Of a stretch of 64,000 nucleotides of DNA, positions 9,771 to 21,615 are shown one piece after another; position 1 is the first letter of the stretch, and every line of letters starts with the position of its first letter. The translations under genes were made by a program, and so were the position numbers. The stretch comes from Vitellaria paradoxa (taxonomy: Eukaryota > Streptophyta > Magnoliopsida > Ericales > Sapotaceae): the NCBI GenBank assembly GCA_019916065.1, contig CM034233.1, positions 37,302,862 to 37,366,861 of the forward strand. Direction: 5' to 3'. The notes under the pieces were generated by a model, which saw only the letters and a program-made list of their open reading frames with translations, was not told the DNA's origin and searched no databases.

Positions 9771-11809
9771 TGACCGACCTTGAAATGTGTTCGGGTTATA
9801 CCTCTCAAGTGCAAGAGGGTGGTCGTAGTCTTACTCGGTGAGAACCGAGGTCATCTCCACAGGGAAGGCTGTGTTAAAAGACACTAAACTTGTTCTCTTA
9901 ATTAGTAGGTGAGCCTAAGCTAATCTAAACTAATTTTTGAATTACAAAGTGATTTGAATATGGCTGGGTTGAGAATGGTGGAGCGAAGCAAATTGTGATA
10001 TTAAACTAGAATGCAAATATTGAAAATAAACTAACTAAAATGATCTTGGCTTCGAACCAAATCCAGTAGTGGGTAGTGGTTTACTCAAACGCATTTATAA
10101 CTCAACCTAACAAACGCACATGCATTGCTAGGTCGGAAGATATTTCATTAAAAACTAATTTATGGAATTTAGAGTAAGTGGAGACTTTTGAAATTGATTT
10201 CAGACTCACCAGGACATTGAATCGAACACCTAGTGTGCATGAGCATCAACTCATAACTAGACTTCAATTATAACACAGGTGAATCGGTTTCTTAAGAAAA
10301 CCTCATGTTTTGGTTTTATGAAAATAAGGTTCGAATCACCGGGCCATTGAACCAACCACTTGGTTTGCACGAGTGGCCAATCGTAACCAAGCTTTGGTTT
10401 TAACACGGGTGACTGATTTTGTAAGAAAACCTAATTTGGGTCTTGGAAAATCAGATTCTAACTCACCGGGACATTAAACCGAACACTTGGTGTGCACAAG
10501 TGAAAACTTGTAACCAAGCTACGGTTGTGACACGGGTGAGTAGGTTTCAAGAGAACCCTAGCTTACTACGAAATTCCAATTAAAAGTCCAAAATATATTT
10601 TGTTAAATAAAACTCGTTTACATTTGAGTTCACCAACTACTTCACCACTTTCAATGGCTTGAAGCCAAGAACTAACCCTAGCCTAACATTGCGAAAGCAT
10701 TAACAAAGCCTTTCGAAAAGAAAATAACCTTTATCAAGCACTCAAACACAAAAACGAAGGATATAGAAATAAGCTAAAGCAATTTCGAAAGCAAATCAAA
10801 GACTAACAATGACTACGAAGTACTACGAAGTGAAAATAAAGAACAAAGATAAAGAAAATAATAAACTTTTAATTAAAACGAAGTAACGAATGAAACTTAC
10901 CAATTAATCTTAATGCGAAGATGAAAAAATAAAGCTTCCGTCAATCCAACACGAGATGAAAACATCTAACCCTAATCTAAACTAAACTAAGAGAAAAAGA
11001 AGAAGTGCGTAGGGTTTCGAACTCCTGTACATAAAAAATTTGCCCTTTCATATCATTACATAACTCAAGGGTAAAAGTGTAATTTCATAATTCAAAATTT
11101 AACTTAAAAGTGTGCTGGACAAGTCATCATGGGCGCCCAAGGTACAAGTGTTTGATGAAGTCCTCAAAGAGTTAGCCAAAAAATAGTAGTCAGAACTCTC
11201 TCTCTGTGGGTGCCCATCTGATGAAGAATGGGGCGCCCAAGGGTCCTCAGGGGCGCCCATGGGTGTAGGTGGGGCGCCCATGCTTGTGGTGGGGTGCCCA
11301 TGGGTCTAGGTGGGGCGCCCATCTGCAATTACAGTGAACAGTTCTTCTTTGATAGTTTTCTGTCCCTGACTTTCGATGCGATTTTGACATTGAAGATGAC
11401 AGATTCAGGCTTCGGCTAAACCAGCAAAGTTGTAGGGCTTCGAGTCTTCTTTCCAACGCAAAAAGAATGGAACCATTTTGAGTTGTGACGAAAATGTTAT
11501 GGCTGGAAAACTGAGAGGGTGTTGAGCTGGAACTTCAACCGCACACCACTTCAACTATCTTGAACTTCAAACCACTTCCTTCTCCTTGGCACCCATGGTA
11601 GTCGATCCTATGCCTTGGGATGGCTCCTCCTCACATGCAACCTTGGTGTTGTTTGGGCCAAAAACACCATATTATATCACCTGAAATATACACACACCAA
11701 GAATGCATGGAAATGAGATAATCACGCTAACACATCGCCAATAATAACTGTAAATTCATAATTAGCATGCTCAATATATATATAATTGTACAATAATGCA
11801 TGCTAATCA
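9771..11809 (-). repeat. LTR2, outer 5' LTR of the tandem array
   Basis: 2039 bp with the same ends and internal order as LTR1. The palindrome cluster (11130-11321) has five intact GGGCGCCC sites; one has become GGGTGCCC. The TATA box reads GATATGAAAGGG instead of GATATAAAGGG, which may weaken the promoter of copy 2. The flank at 11810 onward is an AT repeat. Confidence 0.9.
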
Positions 11810-12196
11810 ATATATATATATTAACAATATTTTAATCCTCTAAATAGTAATTGTCAAACCTCCCCTCACCCCTAGCTAGGTATAGGTGTTAATAGGGTAA
11901 GGCTCGGCTTGATAATGTAGAGGTCAGCTTACTGTTGATTTTCTGCACAAGTGGGGCACCCCTCATGGACCATGGGCACCCGTCCTAGAGCCATGGGTGC
12001 CCCTCATAAACCACGGGCGCCCCTCAGCATGCTCTCGAGTCAAAATGTTGACTTTTAAGCTATTTTGCCAATTTCTTCCAAAATTCACTCCCCTAAGTCA
12101 TCTTTAATGACTAAGCTTACTTAATTAACAAACTAACATGCCCAAAACATGTTAAAACCATCATATTATATTAATATGAAAATTTAGAATATTACA
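11810..12196 (-). repeat. Partial 3' LTR of Tekay element F
   Basis: The LTR begins on the minus strand at TGTAATATTC (12196), just after the purine tract AAGGGAGGAG. It matches the start of solo LTR H (40014 onward) in reverse, including the stretch about a GCATGTTAG motif and a palindrome cluster at 11951-12030 with GGGCACCC and GGGCGCCC variants. The TR-GAG array interrupts it at 11810; the rest lies outside the window. Confidence 0.8.
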
Positions 12197-12248
12197 TTCT
12201 CCTCCCTTCAAAAAATTTCATTCTCGAAATTTAGTACACAACATAACC

Positions 12249-15200
12249 TTAAGAAAACAAATGTGGATAGCGTTCCCGCATCTCGAGCTCACATTCCTAA
12301 GTTGATTCTTCCACTCCATGATGTTTCCATAGCATTCGAACCAAAGGAATTGTTTTACCCTATAGTACTTGGTCTCGAGCATCCAAAATCCAAACCGGTT
12401 GTACTTCGTACTTCACATCTGAGTCGATTTCCAATTCAGTCCAATTCAGCACATGAGTAGGGTCTGGAATGTACTTGCGTAACATAGAGACATGAAAGAC
12501 TTCGTGCACTCCAGACATTTGGGGTGGCAATGCCAACCCGTAAGCAACCTCTCCAACTCTTGCTAATATTTCAAACGGGCCAATGTATCTAGGAGATAAC
12601 TTCCATCACTTGCTAAATCTGTACTGTCCCTTTCGTGGTGACACTTTTAGAAATACGTGATCCCCCACCTGAAACTCCAAGGGTCTCCTTCTTTGATCTG
12701 CATAACTCTTTTGGTGACTACGTGCTGTCTTTAGTCTTTGCCTAATTACCTTGATCTTCTCATTAGTCTCACGAACTAATTCTGGCCCAATCATGGCTGC
12801 TTCTCCAACTTGTGTCCAACACACCGGGGATCTACACGGTCTTCCATACAGTGCCTCAAATGGTGCCATTCCAATGCTAGCCTGGTAACTGTTATTATAA
12901 GCAAACTCCACTAGTAGCAAATGATCCTCCCAACTACCCTTGAATTCCAATACACAAGCTCGAAGCATGTCTTCTAAAATCTGAATTGTTCGTTCTGACT
13001 GTCCATCAGTTTGGGGATGATAAGCTGTATTGAAACACAACTTTGCCCCCATGGCTACTTGGAAACTCTGCCAAAATCGAGAAACGAAATGGGAGTCCTG
13101 GTCTGAGACAATAGACACTGACGTCCTATGCAATCTCACAATTTCCCGAATGTATAATCGGGCCAAAGAGTCCATTGAATCCGTCATTCGCATTGGCAAG
13201 AAATGTGCCGACTTGGTTAACTGATCAACAATCACCCATATGCCATCATAACCACTTTTTGTCTTTGGCAACCCCGACACAAAGTCCATGGTCACATTCT
13301 CCTATTTCCACTTAGATACTAGCAAAGGCTATAACAATCTAGTCGGTCTTTGATGCTCTGCCTTCACCTGCTGACAAGTTAGACACTTGCTAATAAACTC
13401 TGCCACATCCTTATTCATTCCTGCCCAATAAAACTGCCTCTTTAAGTCATGATACATTTTTGTACCCCCCGGATGCACTGCTAACCGGGAATGATGAAAT
13501 TCCCTCAAAACTTCCTCTCTAACTAAGGAGGGCACAAAGATTCTTCCTTGGTATTTGACCACTCCATTATCACCCACTGTCTATCCCAGAATATCCATCC
13601 GATCCCTTATTTTATTACAAACATCCTTAGTTTCCTCATCTAACTTTTGAGCCTCAGTTACTCTGTTGATTAGAGATGGCTGGGTGACAATAGTATATAA
13701 CACTCCTTGCTCTTTTCCTTCTTTGAGCTCCAATTCAAACTCATTCAATGTCCCTATCATTTCCCATTCTTTAACTGCTATATAAGCCATAGCACTTCTA
13801 GTCTTCCTACTCAAGGCGTCTGTAACCACATTAGCTTTGCCTGGATGATAATGCAATTCAAAATCATAGTCCTCCATGTATTCCATCCACCGCCTTTGCC
13901 TCAAGTTCAAATCTCTCTGAGTGAAGATGTACTTCAAACTTTTATGGTCCGAGAACACTTCAAATTTCTCCCCATGTAAGTAATGTCTCCAACTCTTTAG
14001 TGCAAAAATGACTGCTGCTAGCTCCAAATCATGTATCAGATAATTCCTTTCATGATTCTTCAGCTGCCTTGAACCGTATGCCACTACTCGCCCATTTTGC
14101 ATAAGAACACACCCAAGTCCTTCCCGTGACGTATCACAATACAACAAGTAACCAGCTCCCCTCTCTGGGATAACTAACACGGGTGCAGTAGTCAATCTTC
14201 TTTTTATCTCTTGAAATGATCTTTCACATGCATCACTCCATTCAAATTTGATCCCTTTTCGGGTTAATCTAGTTAGCGGGGCTGCTAATCTAGAAAAATT
14301 CGAGACAAACCTTCAGTAGTATCCTGCTAATCCAAGGAAACTACGGATCTCAAATATGGACTTTGGTTGAGACCATTCCAAAATAGCTTCAATTTTAGAT
14401 GGGTCCACCGCTACTCCTTTCTCTAAGACTACATGTCCCAAAAATTTAACCTTTCTAAGCCAGAACTCACATTTGCTCAGCTTAGCATATAACTGATGAT
14501 CTTTCAACCTTTGCAACAGAAGCCTCAGATGCTGTTCATGTTCCTCTTCTGACTTAGAATACACCAAGACATCATCTATGAATACCACCACAAACTTATC
14601 TAAGTAATCTTTAAAGACTCGATTCATTAAGTCCATAAAGACTGCTGGTGCATTTGTCAAACCAAAGGGCATAACCAAAGACTTATAATGACCATACCAA
14701 GTCCTGAATGCTGTCTTTGGAATGTCTTCTTCTCTTATTCTCACTTGATGGTACCCGGATCGTAGATCAATCTTTGAAAACACCAATGATCCCTTCAACT
14801 GATCAAATAAATCATCGATTCTTGGCAGCGGGTATCTATTCTTGATAGTCACCCTATTCAATTTCCTGTAATCAATACACATTCTCAAAGTCCAATCTTT
14901 CTTAGCTGCAAATAATGCCGGCGCACCCCAAGGTGAAGTACTTGGCCGGATGAATCCCATGGCCAACAATTCCTCCACCTCTGTCTTCCATTCTGCTAAC
15001 TCTGCCGGTGCCAACCTATAGGGTCGAATGGAGATGGGTTCAGTGCCTAGAACCAGATCAATACAAAACTCCACTTCCTATTTAGGTGGTTACCCCGATA
15101 TCTCCTCAGGAAACACCTCAGGAAATTCATTCACAACTCTAGGCAATTCAAGTCTCTATTCCCCGTCCTCTTCTTCTATAATCATGCAAGCAAACAGACT

Positions 15201-15647
15201 ACATAACTCATCCTTCCTCCCACCTTTCATGAGTGACACTTCTCTTGTTTCACACCGATCTGTAAAGAAGCGAATTTGATCTCCCTCTGGCGTAGTTAAG
15301 GTCACCTTACGCTTATTACAGTCAATCATAGCTTGGTAGGACATAAGCCAGTCCATTCCAAATATGATATCAAAACCCCTCATCTCCAATACAATTAAAT
15401 CAAAAGTTGAGACAAACTCTCGCCCATCAAATACATCAGTTACCCTTAGTTCACATCCCTTACACACTTGAGTCAAAGAAGAAAATCTTGCTATGGGGGT
15501 TTCAACACACAAAAACAATTCCAAAGGGCTAACATCTAATCCCAAGGCATATACAAATGATACGGTGACAAATGAATGGGATGCTCCCGTGTCTAAGAGT
15601 ACAATGGCATTTGATGAATAGACACAAAAAATACCTCTTGTCACCAT
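12249..15647 (-). pseudogene. pol: Tekay pol: protease, RT, RNase H, integrase, chromodomain (broken)
   Basis: All pieces lie in one frame, broken only by stops. Protease shows LLDTGAS near 15595. RT (15074-14313) has [11 protein letters not shown] and the active-site box FIDD. RNase H (14195-13581) has YCDTS and FSDHKSL. Integrase has the HHCC finger (13577-13329, ending CLTCQQ) and core acids in TMDF, VSDQDSHF and GQSERTI (13295-12606). The C-terminal end, down to the stop at 12249-12251, carries a chromodomain with WILDARDQVL and TIPLVRMLWKHHGVEEST. Stops include 14310-14312 (CGA to TGA), 13578-13580 (CAG to TAG), two near 13300-13328 and 12603-12605, as expected for deaminated methylated DNA. 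Confidence 0.88.
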
Positions 15648-15899
15648 AGGCTCAGTTGGCGCCTCCTGTTATGCCACAGTAAACACCCTACCTTGTGTCT
15701 GGGCATTCTGTGGGCGGCCAAACCTTTGTCCCTGTTGGTTCACCCTTGACTGTTGCGATGTTCCAGCTTGCATCATCTTTTGTGGGATACTCCTCTACTA
15801 ATATTGCTGTTGTACTGATTAGGAGGCCGATGGGCGGGCTCCCTGTAACCACTATCTAGGTTGTGTCATCCTTCTTCCTACACCTTGCTGACTCTAAGG

Positions 15900-17055
15900 G
15901 CAAAACTTCTAAATATGCCCTACTTTCTCGCACCCATAACACACTATCTCATCCCCAACCTGTCCGCTTCTCATCTGCCTTATGGATTCATTTTGTCCTC
16001 TAGCCTTAGGGCATTCAGTGCTTTTATGCCCCGGTTGCTTGCAATTAAAACATATAATCAATCTCTGAGAACCGCTTTTAAATTTCCTTGATGGTCTAGG
16101 TGTTGTACTCTCCTGCTAGGATAATTGCATCTGTGAAGTTGATGAGTTACCCTTAGGTTTTTTTTTTTCTCCTGGCTCCTTCTTGTTGAGTCCCCATGGT
16201 CTTGCCTCGTCGACTTTCATAGATAACTTTGGTTTCATTCAAGTCCCTTTCCACTGTCATGGCTCGATTTACCAAATTCTCATAATCCTCCAGCCCCAAC
16301 ATCACCATCTTGTTCCTCAAAGTCAGTCTCAATCCCCTTTCAAATCTCCTGCATTTCAAATGAGTAGTAGAGACCAACTCAGGTGCATACTTTGATAGGT
16401 CTGAGAATTTCCTCTCATACTCCAACACTGACATAGTCCCTTATATCAACCCAGCAAATTCCTCCCTCTTAGCATCCCTTAAAGATTGAGGGAAGAAATG
16501 ATCCCTGAACTTCTCCTTGAACCTTTCCCAAGTGAGATCCGCTGATCCTCCTATATCCTTTAAACTAGACCACCAAGCTGATGCCCTTCCCACCAATTGA
16601 AAAGTTGTCAGTATAATGCAAGTAGATGGATTAAAAATTTCCATTGCAAGTAGTATCTTCTCACATTCTTCCAAGAACTGCTTTGCCACATCTGTGTCAG
16701 CTACACCATCATAAGTTGGAGGTTTCATCCTCCTAAATTTCTCTAAGGCAGTTGAGCCTGCTTGCATTTGTGTTTGGGGTCCAACACGAGCCCCTCCTGC
16801 TATTGCGGCCATAGCTGCCGCCAATTGCTGTAATACCGCTCCAACATCCATAGCTACTGGTTGTTGAGCCTCTGGTGTCCTAGACTGTACCTCTTCCTCT
16901 CCTAGGTCATCCTGTTGTGCAATAGGTGGTGCCTCAGCCACTGCACTTTGATGTGTTTCCTGTTCTTGCTGAACAGGAGAATGTTCTCTCCCTCTACCCC
17001 TACCTTGACCATTACCTCTGCCTCGGCCTCTAACTTCCATTGCATGTGGCGGCAT
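15900..17055 (-). pseudogene. gag: Tekay gag (broken)
   Basis: Starts with MPPHAMEVRGRGRGNGQGRG, then a Gln/Ala-rich stretch and a gag capsid domain (about residues 100-200, with ASAWWSSLKD and WERFKEKFRDHFFP). A TAA at 16438-16440 interrupts it, and the same frame resumes at 16434. Two CCHC zinc knuckles follow, CFNCKQPGHKSTEC (near 16005-16050) and a second beginning CYGCEKVGH (near 15905-15945) that contains a stop. Pol begins in a different frame at 15647, so at least one indel lies between. It would form the nucleocapsid core of the element. Confidence 0.8.
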
Positions 17056-17328
17056 TATATCTAAAGTATATCAGAGCATAAAATAACAATATTAGATCGA
17101 CATCTAAGCTTATGGTAGAGCATAACTTCATCTCATAATAACAATACAACAGTTTAATACATTCATAAGGGTTCAACATAACAACAACATCTTACTTCCA
17201 TTAGTACTACCACAAAAGTTCCAACATTACAAGATCCGAAGTTAGTCTAAAGTTAAAAGAGTACATAACATTCCGACCATCACCAAGGGAATTATCCTTT
17301 CAAAATTTTCCCTTTACATACATACATC

Positions 17329-17925
17329 TCAAACCCTACGATACGGGCAAGAACTACGAGAATGCCTCCTCCTACCACAATATGTACAACACTTGATACA
17401 TTGCTGAGGACACCAATAACGTATCTGTCCCCGCCTACAACAGCCTGCACATAGTCCCCGCAATCGATCTTGCTCACCAATAGTACTTCCACCCATCTCC
17501 CTGACATTAGAGCTAGCTTCCTGTGGATTAACATTCTGACCATTTGAGTTAGGTTCTACCATCACCTCTGGTGTCAGGGTTGAATTTACGGGAAGGGTAG
17601 GTACAATTACAGTTACATTCTGTACTATCATTACCGGGTACGCAGACTGGTACTGAACAGGCATCTGGTAAGGCATCACGCTTTGATAAGGATAAGGTGC
17701 TGGATATAGAACTGGGTACAGCATCCCATAGTAGGATACCATTTGATGACCTAAAGTTGTTGGCACCCTGCTTATCTCTTCTATACTCTCTATCATGTTC
17801 TGGGGTTGGGCCTCAGTTAAACCCTCGGTTGCCACTTAGGTAAAGATGTCATCACTAGGCCATACTATCTCTTCCTCCACTGATGGGGCCTTAGTACCAC
17901 TGCTCTCCCCTTTCTCAAATCCCAT
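17329..17925 (-). pseudogene. Extra ORF upstream of gag with a CCHC zinc knuckle
   Basis: Between the primer-binding site and gag on the minus strand. An ATG at 17925 opens a 29-codon acidic start (MGFEKGESSGT...), then one TAA, then 168 open codons in the same frame. The product is rich in Pro, Tyr and Gln in the middle, and ends with a Cys/Arg-rich part including CTYCGRRRHSRSSC, a C-X2-C-X4-H-X4-C knuckle. Copy G (19309-19656) has the same ORF start and the same TAA, with further stops at former Gln codons. I know of no standard Tekay gene here. It may be a diverged or captured nucleocapsid piece; function unknown. Confidence 0.6.
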
Positions 17926-18039
17926 CTAAAAATTTAAATAGGACAAGTTAGATTCCAAGATAAAAATTTAATCCTATCACATTCAAGCATGCAATATGAG
18001 ATGCAAGACTTTCCATGTCCCTAGGTATTCTAACCTAGT

Positions 18040-18051
18040 GCTCTGATACGA
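18040..18051 (-). promoter_or_regulatory. Primer-binding site of element F (tRNA-Met type)
   Basis: On the minus strand TCGTATCAGAGC follows the LTR end by four bases. It differs by one base from the usual TGGTATCAGAGC complementary to initiator tRNA-Met. Confidence 0.75.
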
Positions 18052-18055
18052 ACCT

Positions 18056-19308
18056 TGTCATGCCCCGGATCTTGTGACCTAAGGGGTGAGTGATAAACAC
18101 ACATAACATGCACTAATATAACCAATCCCATAATTAGAGCAATGCAACATAAGCTAGTGAGCCCAAGACATAAGATAGAATAATATAAGCTTAAACTTGA
18201 CTATTGCCATGTCATAAATTTCATACACCATTCCTAAATTACATAACTTAGGCCTCAAGGCCATTACAACCAAATCGAAAAAGTTTAGAAGAGTACAATA
18301 TTACAACCCCAAAAGAAATTCAAGTTAGAAAACCAAGAGCTTTGTTAAGCTTGGTAGGGCTCATAAATAACCTCCTAGTCCCAACACATCAACCCACTTG
18401 ATTGTTATTGCTTGTACCTGCATCAAAGTCTGTAAGGATGTGAGCACAGGTCCACTTGTGCCCACAAGTCTCAAACAAACATATATGATATGTATTCCAC
18501 ACATGCAAGCATTTTATGATGTATCTAGTTACCGCCTATACTCTAGAATCAAAATCATTCATTGACATCACCAATTTAGACTATGCACCTTTATACACAA
18601 CAATATTGTAAAAAGGAATTCAATTCCAACCAATACTTAATCTTTAGATTCTCATTCTTAAGTTTCAATCCACGCTTCAATCCTCTTTTTAATGTTTAAT
18701 CAAAGTTGACCACACAACCATATTTACAATACCTATTGACACATAATGACACCACAATGTGGCATCCAATTCCAAACAATCTTCATTATTGAATTTCCTA
18801 ACATTACATCTAGTCACATTCCCAACCACATTATCACAAATTCAACATTTAATCATGTATTCACATCCATATTATCACATTCCAACAACCCATCACACAA
18901 CCATAGTCACACAATTCATCGGGGGTTGGGTGTATACACAACACCATCTTTTATGGGTCCAGACCCAACAGAAACGGCAAACCAAACACCATCGTTTAGG
19001 ATCAAAATCCAAGGTCACGGGTAACCCATACACTCACAATGTTGTGGGCTACTAACCCACTGGTATTGACACCAAACCCTGCGTAGGTTTCGGGATTCTC
19101 AACCCGAGGGTAATCTCAAAACCCTTCCTGTTTACCACACCCCACCACGACCCCCATCACACAAACAATCATTCAGACCATACAATCTCATCTTTCATAG
19201 ATTCACATTCATCATCAATACCTTTCACCACACATGTCAATGTTAAGGTTCGTCTCATGGTTCATTACATATCACATTGACCAAATCATGGTTCATTACA
19301 TATCACAT
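18056..19308 (-). repeat. Truncated 5' LTR of element F
   Basis: Begins on the plus strand with TGTCATGCCCCGG and matches the end of solo LTR H (56273 back to about 55100) in reverse, including the CATCGGGGGTTGGGTGTATA stretch. At about 19308, right after a direct repeat of some 22 bases (19255-19277 and 19286-19308), it switches to internal sequence of a second copy. The upstream half of the LTR, including the promoter, is missing. Open frames in it (18746-19055) are chance. Confidence 0.75.
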
Positions 19309-19785
19309 GGGTGGATTTGCTAAAAGGGTAGGTACAATCACAGTCACATTTTGTACTAGCATCACTGGGTAAGCAGACTAGTACTAAATAGGCATCTGGT
19401 ATGGCATCACCCTTTGACATGGGTAAGGTGTTGAATATGGAATTGGGTATGGCATCCCATAGTAGGGTACCATTTAATGACCTAAAGTTGCTGGCACCCT
19501 ACTTATCTCTTCTATGTTCCCTATCACATTCTGGGGTTGTGCCTCGGTTAAACCCTCGGTTGCCACTTAGATAAAGACATCATCACTAGGCCACACTATC
19601 TCTTCTTCAACTGACTGGGCTTTAGTACCACTGCTCTCCCCTTTCTTAAATCCCATCTAAAAATTTAAACCAGACAAATTAGGTTCCAAGATAAAAATTC
19701 AATTATATCACATTCAAGCATGCAATATGAGATACAAGACTTCCTATGTCCCTAGGTATTCCGACCCAGTGCTCTGATACCAACC
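19309..19785 (-). mobile_element. Leader and extra-ORF fragment of second Tekay copy G
   Basis: Matches 17575-18055 of element F: the tRNA-Met primer-binding site (19771-19782, perfect TGGTATCAGAGC), the leader, and the start of the zinc-knuckle ORF from its ATG at 19656. It breaks off at 19309 before the knuckle. Several Gln codons have become stops. Confidence 0.75.
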
Positions 19786-21260
19786 TATCATGCCCCAGAT
19801 CTCGTGACCTGAGGGGTGAGTGAGAAACACACACAACATACACTAACATAACCAATCCCGTGATCAAAGCAACGCAATGTAAGCTAGTGAGCCCAAGACA
19901 TAAAATAGGATAACATAAGTTTAACCTTGACTATTGCCAGGTCATATACTCTATACACCATTTCCAAATTACACAACTTAGGCCTTACGGCCATTACAAC
20001 CAAATTGAATAAATCTAGTAGTGTACAATGTTACAATTTCAAAAGAAATTAAACTAAAAGATCAAGAGCTTTGCTAAGCTTGGTTTGGCTCATGCATAAC
20101 CTCCTAGTCCCACCCCATTAGGCCACCTGAATGTTATTGCCTGTACCTGCATCAAAATCTATAGGGACGTGAGCACGAGTCCACTTGTGCCCACAATGTC
20201 TCAAGCAAACATATGTGGTATGCAATCTAACCATGTAATGCATCTTAAGTAAGGTTAGCCATTTCAACATTTCCTAGAGTCATAACATTTCATTAACATA
20301 GCCATGTCAAAATAAGTGGAAACATAAGTTCATTCAACAATGCCAAAGTTTAAGATTTTAAATTTTGGTTAATGTTTATGTTTTGCAATTCAAACACCAA
20401 TTCCATTCACAATTCAACACCACTTTATCATTTGAATAATAAAGCAAGTAAACGTATTCACATCATCATCCATTCATCATCACATAGCACAACCACAACC
20501 AAACAAATCATCGAGGGATGGGTGCATACACACTATCGTCTTTTATAGGCCAATACCCAACGGAAACGATAAACCGACATCATCGTTTAGGATCGCTGTC
20601 CAGGGCCACGAGGAGCCAAAACACACATAATGTTGTGGGCTACTAACCCACTGGCATTGACACCAAACCTTGCGCAGGTTCTGGGACTTTCAACTTAAGG
20701 GTACTATCTAAACCCTTCCTATTTACCTCACCCCACCACGACCCCTGGCACACAAACTATCATTCATACCATACAATCTCATCTTTCATAGATTCGCATT
20801 CATCATCAATACCTTTCACCACACATGTCAATGTTAAGGTTCATCTCATGGTTCATTACATATCACATTGATCAAATCATATTAAGCATCCCCTATTTAC
20901 CAACATTAAGAACATAAGTCCCTTTGTCAAGTCACATTTCACTTAATCAATCACAAGTTCATAAACTTCAACATTTAGTTTACATCAAGGCATATTCACA
21001 ATTCTATTCAATTGAGACTCTTACTTCAAAGTAGACTTCCAATTCATGCAATTCAAGGTGACTTTCACTTGCCCCTTTGAAGTTAAATCCCACAAGCTTA
21101 AGTTAAACACTCCTTATTCAATTTTAAAAGCTCATTTCCCTTTTAAAATCCATGTAATTAATCCATTAAAAGTTTCATGTAAAAACAAGTTACCAATTCT
21201 TGCATATGCCTAAAGTTGAAGGCTAAACTAAACAATGTCAGAAAAGTGACCTAAGCTCGG

Positions 21261-21430
21261 TGGGCGCCCAAGCTGACACACAACCGTGCGCCCAAGGGGC
21301 TTGGGCGCCCATGCCTTAATTTCTTGGGCACCCATGCCTTAATGTCTTGGGCACCCATGCCTTAATGTCTTGGGCACCCATGCCTTAATGTCTTGGGCGC
21401 CCGACTGTGTGCCCCTCGTGCGCCCACAGC
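21261..21430. repeat. GGGCGCCC palindrome cluster in the Tekay LTR
   Basis: GGGCGCCC and GGGCACCC variants, with a tandem unit of about 25 bp (CCCATGCCTTAATGTCTTGG) repeated four times. The same cluster in solo LTR H is split by element D (41040-41130 and 54622-54652). Confidence 0.75.
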
Positions 21431-21615
21431 CTGGGCCAAGTTTCGGGTATCATGCCCTTTTTTCTGGTTTCACGGTTTTTCATCCTTGGGACCTCAAATT
21501 GACCAAGTTAATGTAAAAATACCTCAAGTTTCAAGTTTCTAACATCAACACAAGGTTCTTAGGCTTCAAACAAAATCAAAGATTTGAGTTTTCATCAACC
21601 ACAAGTCAAGTTATA

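Larger units (their letters stand above)
3633..11809 (-). mobile_element. Gag-only LTR element (TR-GAG type), copy 2, complete
   Basis: A full unit: LTR2 (9771-11809) as 5' LTR, primer-binding site, leader, gag, 3' untranslated region, polypurine tract, and LTR1 as 3' LTR, 8177 bp on the minus strand. With the neighbouring copy it forms internal - LTR - internal - LTR, a shared-LTR tandem array. The outer right flank starts ATATA (11810-11814); the matching left flank is outside the window. The surrounding sequence is the LTR of Tekay element F. Two internal copies with LTRs differing by about 1.2% fit unequal recombination between LTRs after insertion. Confidence 0.85.
11810..19308 (-). mobile_element. 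Tekay/Del-lineage Ty3/gypsy element F, decayed
   Basis: Minus-strand order: truncated 5' LTR (19308-18056), tRNA-Met-type primer-binding site, an extra zinc-knuckle ORF, gag, protease, RT, RNase H, integrase with C-terminal chromodomain, purine tract, 3' LTR. A chromodomain fused to integrase marks a chromovirus; the gag and LTR style fit Tekay/Del. At least ten in-frame stops, mostly explicable as C-to-T or G-to-A, and a gag/pol frame change show it is dead. Confidence 0.85.

Noticed and set aside
18746..19055. ORFs of 92-98 codons at 18746-19055
   Set aside because: They lie in a Tekay LTR, are low-complexity (His/Thr/Ser) and match no known domain.
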